Assembly (NCBI RefSeq): GCF_001922985.1
Contig: NZ_MRUH01000165.1
Location: forward strand, 1-64,000
Reading direction: 5' to 3'
Length of the DNA stretch: 64,000 nt
Source of the DNA: Teredinibacter waterburyi
Lineage (GTDB): Bacteria; Pseudomonadota; Gammaproteobacteria; Pseudomonadales; Cellvibrionaceae
Below, piece after piece: positions 27,396 to 34,939 of the stretch (positions are counted from its first letter, which is position 1; every line of letters begins with the position of its first letter). The position numbers and the translations under genes are program-made. The notes beneath the pieces are model-generated. The model saw only the letters and a list, made by a program, of their open reading frames with translations, searched no databases and was not told the DNA's origin.

Positions 27396-29129
27396 ATGTC
27401 AAATCATTTACGTGTTGCCGTTGGCCAGTATTCGGATAAAGGCCGCAAGGAACTCAATCAGGACTTCCACGGTGTCTACATCCCAAAAGAACCACAGCTA
27501 AGCTCGAAAGGTGTCGCCATTGCGCTAGCCGACGGCATTAGCAGTAGTCAGGTTAGCCAAATTGCCAGCGAAGCCGCCGTCAGTAGTTTTCTCGAGGACT
27601 ATTTCTGTACATCGGAAGCTTGGTCAGTAAAAAAATCGGCGCAGCAAGTCCTTATGGCGACCAACTCGTGGCTGTATTCGCAAACGCAGCAAAGCCAGTA
27701 TCGCTACGACAAAGATCGCGGCTATGTTTGCACCCTCAGCGCGATCATTATTAAATCCTCTACCGCACACCTTTTTCATTTGGGCGATGCTCGAATCTAT
27801 CGGGTTCACCACGGCTCGATGGAACAACTTACCAAGGACCATCGCCTCTGGGTATCGCAGCAGCAAAGCTATCTCAGCCGTGCATTGGGAATGGATTCTC
27901 ATATTGAAATTGACTACGCCCGACTCAGTGTAGAAACCGGTGATATTTTTTTTCTTGCCACCGACGGTGTCTACGAATACACCAATGCAGAAGACGTTAA
28001 TACTGCGATCTTAGCCCATAGCGATAACCTAGATCTCGCAGCCAAAGTATTGGTTTGCAAAGCTTACGAGAAAGGCAGTACCGACAACCTTACCGCGCAG
28101 ATTATTCGCATAGATCAATTACCACTATTAGATGCCGACACTGTTCAGCAAAAACTGACCGAGCTTCCCTTTCCGCCGTTACTCGAAGCCCGCGAGATTT
28201 TTGATGGCTATAAAATTATTCGCAAACTGCACGGCAGCAGCCGCAGCCATGTTTACTTGGCAGAAGATATTGAAACGGGAAATGCCGTAGTCTTAAAAAC
28301 CCCATCAATTGATTTACGTGACCAACCGGCCTATTTAGAAAAGTTTCTAATGGAAGAATGGGTCGCCAAACGTATTAGCAGCCCCTACGTCGTTAAGCCC
28401 TGCCCTCAAACCCGAAAGCGCAACTTTATTTACATCGCGCTGGAGTTTATCGAAGGGCAGCCGCTCAGCCAATGGATGCTAGACAACCCCAAGCCTGATT
28501 TAGAGTCGGTAAGGGAGATTGTTGAACAGATAGCAAAAGGGTTGCGGGCGTTTCACCGATTGGAAATGCTCCATCAAGATTTGCGCCCCGCCAACGTGAT
28601 TATCGATAAATCCGGAACCGTTAGAATTATTGATTTCGGTTCAACCAAAGTTGCAGGCATAGATGAAATTGCTTCACCAATTAACCATCAACATATTTTG
28701 GGAACAGCACAGTATACTGCCCCGGAATATTTTTTAGGTGAGAATGGCGACGCCCGATCCGACCTGTTTTCGCTGGCGGTTATGACCTACCAAATGCTTT
28801 CAGGCAAACTGCCATACGGTGCAGAAGTCGCAAAGTGCCGCAGTCGATCAGCACAGTTAAAATTAAAGTATCGAACGGTACTCAGCGACGAAGGTGAAAT
28901 TCCTGCTTGGGTTGACTACACCCTACAGAAGGCTTTGCGGACAAACCCAGAAAAACGCTACCAAGAAATCAGCGAGTTCCTATACGACTTACGCAAACCT
29001 AGCCAAGAATTCCTAAACAAAACACGCCCCCCCTTAATAGAGCGCAATCCAGTCATCTTTTGGCAGGCCGTTTCATTTGCGCTTGCTGTCACAAGCCTAA
29101 TATTAGCCGCCAAGAACTGGTCAACTTAA
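27396..29129 (+). CDS. Bifunctional PP2C-type phosphatase / Ser-Thr protein kinase, copy 1
   Basis: 577 residues. The N-terminal PP2C domain (about 5-240) has metal ligands Asp46 (ADGIS), Asp190 (ATDGVYEY) and Asp230 (STDN), with NQD at 21-23 and HLGDARIYR. The kinase domain (about 270-530) has Lys301, HQDLRPAN with Asp395 and Asn400, DFG Asp413, and APEY. The glycine-rich loop is degenerate. A C-terminal membrane segment spans about 555-573. PA1782, beside nasA of Pseudomonas, is the same kind of fusion, so a nitrate-assimilation signalling role is likely. I start at 27396, which aligns with copy 2; longer frames run into cynS. Confidence 0.88.
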   Translation: MSNHLRVAVGQYSDKGRKELNQDFHGVYIPKEPQLSSKGVAIALADGISSSQVSQIASEAAVSSFLEDYFCTSEAWSVKKSAQQVLMATNSWLYSQTQQSQYRYDKDRGYVCTLSAIIIKSSTAHLFHLGDARIYRVHHGSMEQLTKDHRLWVSQQQSYLSRALGMDSHIEIDYARLSVETGDIFFLATDGVYEYTNAEDVNTAILAHSDNLDLAAKVLVCKAYEKGSTDNLTAQIIRIDQLPLLDADTVQQKLTELPFPPLLEAREIFDGYKIIRKLHGSSRSHVYLAEDIETGNAVVLKTPSIDLRDQPAYLEKFLMEEWVAKRISSPYVVKPCPQTRKRNFIYIALEFIEGQPLSQWMLDNPKPDLESVREIVEQIAKGLRAFHRLEMLHQDLRPANVIIDKSGTVRIIDFGSTKVAGIDEIASPINHQHILGTAQYTAPEYFLGENGDARSDLFSLAVMTYQMLSGKLPYGAEVAKCRSRSAQLKLKYRTVLSDEGEIPAWVDYTLQKALRTNPEKRYQEISEFLYDLRKPSQEFLNKTRPPLIERNPVIFWQAVSFALAVTSLILAAKNWST

Positions 29130-29138
29130 TCACCATCA

Positions 29139-29152
29139 CACCCGCGAGGGTG
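29139..29152. terminator. Short GCGA-loop hairpin between convergent genes
   Basis: CACCC-GCGA-GGGTG forms a compact 5-bp stem with a GNRA loop between the kinase copy 1 stop and the stop of the convergent Lit-like gene. There is no strong T-run, so a terminator role is only suggested by position. Confidence 0.3.
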
Positions 29153-29158
29153 CATTCG

Positions 29159-29998
29159 TTAATACTTCCCTGCCAAATAATGCTTACCAAGCCAGTGTGC
29201 CATTAGCCACTGCAGACCAAAAAATACGATCAGCGTAACCAAAAGCAGTGCCAGAGCGATCCATGCAAATAGTGTTGGTGCCATCATTAAAGTCGACATT
29301 AAGGATTCTTGATAATAAAAAAACCACTGATGCCCAGCGGGGAAAACCCAAATATGCAATTGGTTAAAAACCCGCTCGGCGCCAACCACAAACAGCACTG
29401 TAAACGACAACGATAGCAGCGCTCCAACACCCACTAACTGATGCTTAAGTTTCGGTAACCGGTGTCGACGCAGATATATAGTCGACAGCCCACCCCACAA
29501 CACAACGATTAGCAACGCCGGCCAAAACAAGGTTTGCAATAGTTTGGCAACATCTTCTAGGTGCTGAATTTCAGGGGCTCGCAATAGTTGTTGCTCGCCA
29601 AAGCTAGAGCTTGTTTGATAGCGAATGTCCGCCAAGCCATCGCCGCCTTTGTGTACGCTGAGGTTAATTGCGGCAAACAATTGAATTCGCTGCGCGCGCG
29701 TGGTATCGCTAAACCCTGACTTAAACTTATTTTTAACACCAAAACGATCAATGCCTTCACCTATGCCACCGTGGTCGAGCCAAACGCTGTAACCAAAATT
29801 AAGCGGCGCAAGCAGTGCCCAACTAAACACGAGCGCCGCAAGTAACGACAGAATACCGTAGCCACCGGCACCTACTCCAGCCACTACGCTCCCAGTCCCT
29901 ACTCTCGCGGAACGACTGATATTAGCCTCTGCAACTTCGCGCGGTTTAACCGAGCTTGATCGTCTATCCCTGCGCGCTTGTCTATCTACATTGCTCAC
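29159..29998 (-). CDS. DUF1461/Lit-like polytopic membrane protein
   Basis: 279 residues with a basic N-terminal tail (1-35) and about four membrane segments (near 47-66, 157-176, 188-206 and 240-265). The extracytoplasmic loop has FSDTTRAQRIQLF-like text and the motif IQHLEDV with His146; a second conserved block is LHIWVFPAGHQWFF with His215. This matches the DUF1461/TIGR01906 family, which includes Lit, the lipoprotein intramolecular transacylase of Gram-positive bacteria that makes lyso-form lipoproteins using two essential histidines. Whether this protein has that activity is inference. GTG start with AGGAGG upstream. Confidence 0.65.
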   Translation of the reverse strand: MSNVDRQARRDRRSSSVKPREVAEANISRSARVGTGSVVAGVGAGGYGILSLLAALVFSWALLAPLNFGYSVWLDHGGIGEGIDRFGVKNKFKSGFSDTTRAQRIQLFAAINLSVHKGGDGLADIRYQTSSSFGEQQLLRAPEIQHLEDVAKLLQTLFWPALLIVVLWGGLSTIYLRRHRLPKLKHQLVGVGALLSLSFTVLFVVGAERVFNQLHIWVFPAGHQWFFYYQESLMSTLMMAPTLFAWIALALLLVTLIVFFGLQWLMAHWLGKHYLAGKY

Positions 29999-30173
29999 TC
30001 CGCCTCCTGGTTAATATGTTAATTTTTTCTACTAGATTCAGCTATGAACCGCTAGCAATCTAGAGCGAACTACCGACATTCAACGAATCACACTCACATT
30101 TCTTATTGATACCGAAACAGACCAAAGCTAACAAGATAGCTTACCTATAAATGAAGCGAGTATCGCGGAGATA

Positions 30174-30483
30174 TGCACCAAAATAAGGAGTTCGACACCT
30201 CAATTCATTCGCTAGAGCGTTAAACCATATTTATAGATCCGATTCGTTCAGATACATATTGGTGCACAAAATCACTACATTTAATCAAAAATCAATCCAT
30301 CACCGCCTTAACCCCGACAAGACTGCACCATGCATAACAACCGCGGTTCACCAATGGTGCACAGAAAAGACCGCAGCGAAGCGTCAAAATAGATATTTCC
30401 CTTTATTTTCAAACACTTAAAAACATAAAAATGAAGTGGCCCCATTATTGCTAATTCAATACCACGCTACATCGCTTGCACCA
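30174..30483. repeat. Five copies of the heptamer TGCACCA
   Basis: TGCACCA is seen at 30174-30180, 30324-30330 and 30477-30483, and as its complement TGGTGCA at 30260-30266 and 30355-30361. It equals one arm of the NtrC operator GCACCA-N3-TGGTGC. Four copies lie upstream of the sigma-54 promoter, where an enhancer-binding protein would sit; one lies in the leader. No full canonical NtrC palindrome with three-base spacing was found. Confidence 0.6.
30437..30452 (+). promoter_or_regulatory. Sigma-54 (-24/-12) promoter of the nitrate transporter gene
   Basis: TGGCCCCATTATTGCT fits the sigma-54 consensus, with GG at 30438-30439 and GC at 30450-30451 exactly ten bases apart. The predicted start is near 30463, about 60 bases before the ATG. 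Confidence 0.72.
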
Positions 30484-30490
30484 TGCAAGC
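30474..30490. promoter_or_regulatory. Perfect dyad GCTTGCA-CCA-TGCAAGC in the leader
   Basis: A 7-bp perfect inverted repeat with a three-base centre lies about ten bases downstream of the predicted start of transcription and 34 bases before the transporter ATG. It contains one TGCACCA heptamer. Position suggests a repressor operator or an RNA stem. Confidence 0.5.
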
Positions 30491-30523
30491 ATCGAAACCG
30501 ATCAAACCTAGCCGAGACCTGTT

Positions 30524-31996
30524 ATGAGTAGTACGAACCTTAACCTGTTTAAATTTTCAGAACCGAGCATTCGCACCCTGCACCTAACTTGGGTTGCGTT
30601 CTTCCTTACCTTTGTTATGTGGTTCGCTCACGCACCGATGAAGCCATTAATTATGGCCGCTTTTGATATGTCGATCGCGCAGTGGAAAGCGCTCTTAATA
30701 CTTAACGTGGCACTCACGATTCCGGCGCGAATTGTTATTGGCATATTGGTCGATAAATTTGGCCCGCGCATAGTATACAGCTCGCTACTGGTCATATCTG
30801 GCTTCCTTTGTGTCGCCTTTGCAATGGCACAAAGCTTTGAACAGTTAGCTATTTTGCGTTTCGCCATGGGCTTTGCTGGTGCGGGCTTTGTAATTGGTAT
30901 TCGCATGGTCGGCGAGTGGTTCCCAGCCCGCCAAGTTGGCTTGGCAGAAGGTGTTTACGGTGGCTGGGGTAACTTCGGTTCCGCCGCTGCAGCGTTCAGT
31001 TTACCTACGGTAGCCTTGCTCTTTGGTGGCGATGACGGCTGGCGTTATGCCATCGGTGTTACCGGTATTATGGCTTCCGTTTACGGTGTTTTCTTTTACT
31101 GGCGCGCACGCAACACACCTAAAGGCTCAACTTACTTTAAGCCAAAAAAATCGGGCGGCTTAGAAGTTACTAGCAAGCGTGACTTCTATTTTTATTTGGC
31201 TATGAACGTTCCCATGTATTTAATTCTCGCCGTACTGGCGTGGAAGCTTTCGCCAGCGGGCGTTAGTCTGCTAAGCGCTACGGCAACCAACTCAATGTAT
31301 GTTTTACTAGTAGCGCTTGCGATTTTCCAATTCTCGCAGATCTACAAAGTTAACAAGGAAATGTTGCAAAATGGTGCCGCGGAACACGACAAGTACGAAT
31401 TCAAGCAAGTCGCTATTTTAGATTGGGCCTATTTTGTAACCTTCGGTTCCGAACTCGCCGTTGTATCCATGTTGCCAGCATTCTTTTTAGAAACCTTTAC
31501 CAGCTTGTCGCTTGTTCAAGCCGGAGCCTTAGGTGCAGCGTTCGCCTTTATGAATCTTGTTGCTCGCCCTGGTGGCGGTTACATCAGCGATCGCGTTGGC
31601 CGCCGTAAGTCGCTATCTATTTTTATCGCCGGCCTTGCCGTGGGTTACTTTATCCTGTCTCAGGTTTCCAGCGGTTGGCCAATCGCGTTCGCGGTAATGG
31701 CTGTAATGTTTTGCTCCTTCTTTGTTCAAGCAGGTGAAGGTGCAGTATTCGCAATGGTGCCACTGGTCAAGCGTCGTATGACTGGGCAAATAGCAGGTAT
31801 GGCCGGTGCTTACGGTAATGTTGGCGCGGTGAGTTTTCTAACGATTTATAGTTTTGTAAACGCCAGCACCTTCTTTATGATTATCGGCGCCTCTGCGGCC
31901 GTGGTTTTCGGCATTGTCCAGTTCTTAAAAGAACCACAAGGTCATATGACCGAAGTTTTGGATGATGGTACAGTGCAGCGAATTGAATTAACCTAA
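30524..31996 (+). CDS. nasA: NarK/NasA-type nitrate transporter (MFS, NNP family)
   Basis: 490 residues with about 12 membrane segments. The nitrate/nitrite porter features are present: [19 protein letters not shown] in segment 4-5 and the glycine-rich [13 protein letters not shown] and GNVGAVSFL signatures, with conserved arginines for the anion. It imports nitrate for assimilation. PP2C/kinase fusion genes lie on both sides, and cobA-nirBD is 8 kb away. The sigma-54-type promoter and the heptamer cluster upstream suggest control by nitrogen limitation through NtrC. The gene symbol follows Pseudomonas usage. Confidence 0.92.
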   Translation: MSSTNLNLFKFSEPSIRTLHLTWVAFFLTFVMWFAHAPMKPLIMAAFDMSIAQWKALLILNVALTIPARIVIGILVDKFGPRIVYSSLLVISGFLCVAFAMAQSFEQLAILRFAMGFAGAGFVIGIRMVGEWFPARQVGLAEGVYGGWGNFGSAAAAFSLPTVALLFGGDDGWRYAIGVTGIMASVYGVFFYWRARNTPKGSTYFKPKKSGGLEVTSKRDFYFYLAMNVPMYLILAVLAWKLSPAGVSLLSATATNSMYVLLVALAIFQFSQIYKVNKEMLQNGAAEHDKYEFKQVAILDWAYFVTFGSELAVVSMLPAFFLETFTSLSLVQAGALGAAFAFMNLVARPGGGYISDRVGRRKSLSIFIAGLAVGYFILSQVSSGWPIAFAVMAVMFCSFFVQAGEGAVFAMVPLVKRRMTGQIAGMAGAYGNVGAVSFLTIYSFVNASTFFMIIGASAAVVFGIVQFLKEPQGHMTEVLDDGTVQRIELT

Positions 31997-32016
31997 GTTC
32001 AGTTGCACTCGCATTG

Positions 32017-32045
32017 AAATAAAGCAGCTTAAGGCTGCTTTATTT
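32017..32045 (+). terminator. Intrinsic terminator after the nitrate transporter gene
   Basis: AAATAAAGCAGC and GCTGCTTTATTT form a perfect 12-bp stem with a five-base loop, followed by TTATC after the T-rich arm. It lies 21 bases after the transporter stop and separates it from kinase copy 2. Confidence 0.85.
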
Positions 32046-32156
32046 TTATCTGGTAATTATTCGCCAACATCCGGTCTAAAAATGATTTTAGTCGCAAGGT
32101 AAACACTAACAAGCCAAACGCGATTAAATTGCTTAAAAGCTACCCGAGAGAGACCC

Positions 32157-33893
32157 ATGGAACACCTACATTCGGCGCTCACCATTAGCCTTGCGCAGTT
32201 CAGCGACAAAGGCCGCAAACCTGAAAACCAAGATACCATCGGCGCGCGTATTCCCTCGCAAGACCAGCTAGCCACACTTGCAACTAAAGGCATAGCTATC
32301 GCAATTGCCGACGGGGTTAGCAGTAGCCTTTCGGCCCGCCAAGCGAGTCAGACCGCCATCAGCGGCTTTTTAACCGACTACTATGCCACGCCCGAAACCT
32401 GGCGAACACAGCAGTCGGCGATGCGAGTAATCCACTCCCTCAATAATTATTTATGGGGTCAGAGCCAAAACAGCGTACGCGGCGAAGGTCAGCTGACGAC
32501 TTTTTCGAGTCTGATCTTAAAAGGCGACAAGTGTTTTATATTTCACGTTGGCGACACACGCGTCTACCGCTTACGCGATGACAACTTAGATTTAATTACC
32601 CGCGATCACTGTCAGCGTATCGATAAAGACACAACCTATTTAAGCCGCGCACTAGGCGCAGATCCCGCACTGGAAGTTGATATTCACACCGATGAAATTA
32701 AAGCCGGTGACCTTTTTATTCTTACCTCCGATGGTGTCCATGATGCTATCCCTCAACAGCAGTTCAAACAGCTCGTACTCGAGTACCAAACCAATCTTGA
32801 CGCACTTGTGGAGATGGCCGCAGAGCAATCGTTAGCACACAACTCACAAGACAATATTAGTATTCAAGCTGTTCGCGTGGAGACAACCGGCACATCCTCC
32901 CAAGACGACACCGTAACCGTCCTCTCGAAACTACCCTTCCCGCCGTTGCTGGAACCCGGCATGAGTATTGATGGTTTGCGCGTCGAAAAAATCATTCACG
33001 AATCAGAACGCAGCCAAGTGTATTTGGTCAAAACCGCAGATGGAACACCGTTGGTAATGAAGACTCCCTCGGTGAATTATGAAGACGACCCTGCCTATAT
33101 CGAGCGTTTTGTACAAGAGTCTTGGATCGGCTCACGCATTACCAATATGCACGTTGCACGCGTGGTGCCGCCGCCGAGCAGCCGCAATACGCTCTACTAT
33201 CTAACCGAATATATTCCGGGGCCAACCCTAGAAAAATTAATCCAAGAGCGAGCGCCGCTCGACATCAGCGATGCTATTGACCTATTAGAACAAACGCTCA
33301 AAGGCATTCGTGCTTTTCACCGCAAAGATACCCTCCACCAAGATCTCAAACCAGGCAATATCGTCGTCGGGGCTCAGGGCGCAACGATTATCGATTTCGG
33401 CAGTTGCTGGGTTGCAGGTGTACAGGAGGTTGGTTCGGTTATACCCCGCGAGGAGGCACTCGGCACACTTGACTATTCTGCTCCCGAATACCGCTGTGGC
33501 GGAACCATAGGACAAAGATCCGATCAGTTTTCACTGGCCGTGGTGCTCTACGAAATGCTCACCAAGAAACGTCCGTTTGGTGAGTCCTACAGCGCTGCTA
33601 GCTCGCTCAAAAGTTTTCAGTCTCTGCGTTACATGCCTGCGCGCAAACACAATCCAATGGTACCGGTTTGGCTCGACCGGGCGATTGAAAAAGCCTTAAG
33701 CATAGACCCAGCAGACCGCTATAACGCCATGTCCGAATGGCTGACCGACCTGAAACGCCCCAACCCTCAATGGCTATCTCCGCAGGAAATGCCGCTGTTA
33801 AAACGCAATCCAATCAGAGTCTGGCAGGCGCTTGCGGCACTGGGGTGGCTGCTACTGGCTGTCGAATTACTGATCGAGATACCCACAAAGTAG
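32157..33893 (+). CDS. Bifunctional PP2C-type phosphatase / Ser-Thr protein kinase, copy 2
   Basis: 578 residues, a collinear paralog of the fusion at 27.4 kb. PP2C ligands are Asp52 (ADGVSSS), Asp133 (VGDTRVYR), Asp192 (SDGVHD) and Asp232. The kinase has Lys302, HQDLKPGN with Asp396 and Asn401, DFG Asp413 and APEY; the glycine loop is replaced by IHESERSQVYL. A C-terminal membrane segment spans about 556-575. The two copies share the linker KLPFPPLLE and the tail LLKRNPI/LIERNPV. It sits after the nitrate transporter, as PA1782 does in Pseudomonas, but behind a strong terminator, so it may be expressed separately. Confidence 0.88.
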   Translation: MEHLHSALTISLAQFSDKGRKPENQDTIGARIPSQDQLATLATKGIAIAIADGVSSSLSARQASQTAISGFLTDYYATPETWRTQQSAMRVIHSLNNYLWGQSQNSVRGEGQLTTFSSLILKGDKCFIFHVGDTRVYRLRDDNLDLITRDHCQRIDKDTTYLSRALGADPALEVDIHTDEIKAGDLFILTSDGVHDAIPQQQFKQLVLEYQTNLDALVEMAAEQSLAHNSQDNISIQAVRVETTGTSSQDDTVTVLSKLPFPPLLEPGMSIDGLRVEKIIHESERSQVYLVKTADGTPLVMKTPSVNYEDDPAYIERFVQESWIGSRITNMHVARVVPPPSSRNTLYYLTEYIPGPTLEKLIQERAPLDISDAIDLLEQTLKGIRAFHRKDTLHQDLKPGNIVVGAQGATIIDFGSCWVAGVQEVGSVIPREEALGTLDYSAPEYRCGGTIGQRSDQFSLAVVLYEMLTKKRPFGESYSAASSLKSFQSLRYMPARKHNPMVPVWLDRAIEKALSIDPADRYNAMSEWLTDLKRPNPQWLSPQEMPLLKRNPIRVWQALAALGWLLLAVELLIEIPTK

Positions 33894-33986
33894 AATACCC
33901 TCGGCTACATTTTTGCTACACATAAAATCTAAATTTAGGGTAAGGTTGGCCCCACAACCCACCTAACCAATGAACAGTACTCCACC

Positions 33987-34805
33987 ATGACTATCGCAAA
34001 CACATCTCTAAAAATGGCGGCTAACCGCAAGCTGCAAGCCATCTTAAGCCTGTCAATTCTCGCCCTGTCACTTGTCGCAAGCCAAGTGCAGGCAACCATC
34101 GTTCAATTTCAAACCTCCAAAGGTAGCTTTGAAGTTAACCTTTATGACGAAGGTACACCGATTACAGTCGCCAACTTTCTCTACTATGTAAACGCTGGCC
34201 TCTACGCAGATACCATCGTACATCGACAAGTACCGAGCTTTGTCGTGCAAGGCGGTGGCTTTACGATTACCGACATCGAGACCGGTATTACAGCTATCGA
34301 AACTAAAGCTGCCATCAAAAACGAAGCTGTGTACTCAAACGTTACTGGTACAATTAGTATGGCCAAATCTAGCGGCAATATTAATAGTGCAACCAGCCAA
34401 TGGTTTATTAACCTAAAGAATAATTCTGGCTCATTAGACGGCACCGAAGGTGGTTATACCGTATTTGGTGAGGTCATCGGCGACGGCATGACCGTGGTTA
34501 ACGCGATTGCGGCTGAAGAAAGATTTAATCTCGGCGTCAGCCCCTTCACCGAAGTGCCATTGCAAGACTTCAGTAATGCCGATGCCGCAAATGATGTAGA
34601 AATCACCTTGGATAATTTTATCTACGTGAATGCAGTTGTAGTTCTCGATGCAACCACCGATACGCTCAACGATATCGTTCCCGTCCCCAACACCGCCGAC
34701 AACTCAACTGACAGCGATAGCGGTGGCTCTTCCAGTGGCGGCGCTTTCTATTGGTTGTTATTGCTACTTTTACCACTACGTTTAATGAAGCGTTCGGCTC
34801 GATAA
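33987..34805 (+). CDS. Cyclophilin-type peptidyl-prolyl isomerase with GlyGly-CTERM-like tail
   Basis: 272 residues. A signal peptide ends near VQA (about 36), then a cyclophilin domain (about 38-215) follows with the catalytic Arg in IVHRQVPSFVVQGGG. After a spacer rich in Asp/Ser/Asn, the C-terminus is GGSSSGGAFYWLLLLLLPLRL followed by basic residues. This Gly/Ser run, hydrophobic helix and basic end is the GlyGly-CTERM pattern, which rhombosortase recognises in exported proteins. It should assist folding of exported proteins at the cell surface or periplasm. Convergent with the oxidoreductase gene. Confidence 0.82.
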   Translation: MTIANTSLKMAANRKLQAILSLSILALSLVASQVQATIVQFQTSKGSFEVNLYDEGTPITVANFLYYVNAGLYADTIVHRQVPSFVVQGGGFTITDIETGITAIETKAAIKNEAVYSNVTGTISMAKSSGNINSATSQWFINLKNNSGSLDGTEGGYTVFGEVIGDGMTVVNAIAAEERFNLGVSPFTEVPLQDFSNADAANDVEITLDNFIYVNAVVVLDATTDTLNDIVPVPNTADNSTDSDSGGSSSGGAFYWLLLLLLPLRLMKRSAR

Positions 34806-34834
34806 AACAATCACGCCAGCCCTTCAGACATAAA

Positions 34835-34891
34835 AAAGCCCTGTTAGCATCAAACGATTTAGACTGAATCGCTCGATGCTAACAGGGCTTT
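34835..34891. terminator. 17-bp perfect inverted repeat, bidirectional terminator
   Basis: AAAGCCCTGTTAGCATC (34835-34851) and GATGCTAACAGGGCTTT (34875-34891) pair perfectly. The loop contains a second small stem CGATT/AATCG. On the minus strand the stem ends in a T-run of six, so it should terminate the Gfo/Idh transcript; on the plus strand only three T follow. It lies between convergent genes. Confidence 0.75.
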
Positions 34892-34939
34892 ACCCGTGAA
34901 CTTAACCGCGTAAAAAATTTAAATCTAAAAGCTTACGAG

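Larger units (their letters stand above)
29999..30523. promoter_or_regulatory. Regulatory region upstream of the nitrate transporter gene
   Basis: 525 bases without a gene. It holds a sigma-54-type promoter, five copies of the heptamer TGCACCA/TGGTGCA, and a 17-base dyad in the leader (separate entries). One pair, TTCACCA-A-TGGTGCA at 30347-30361, is a near-palindrome. The start of the leftward Lit-like gene has its own AGGAGG but no clear promoter. Confidence 0.6.
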
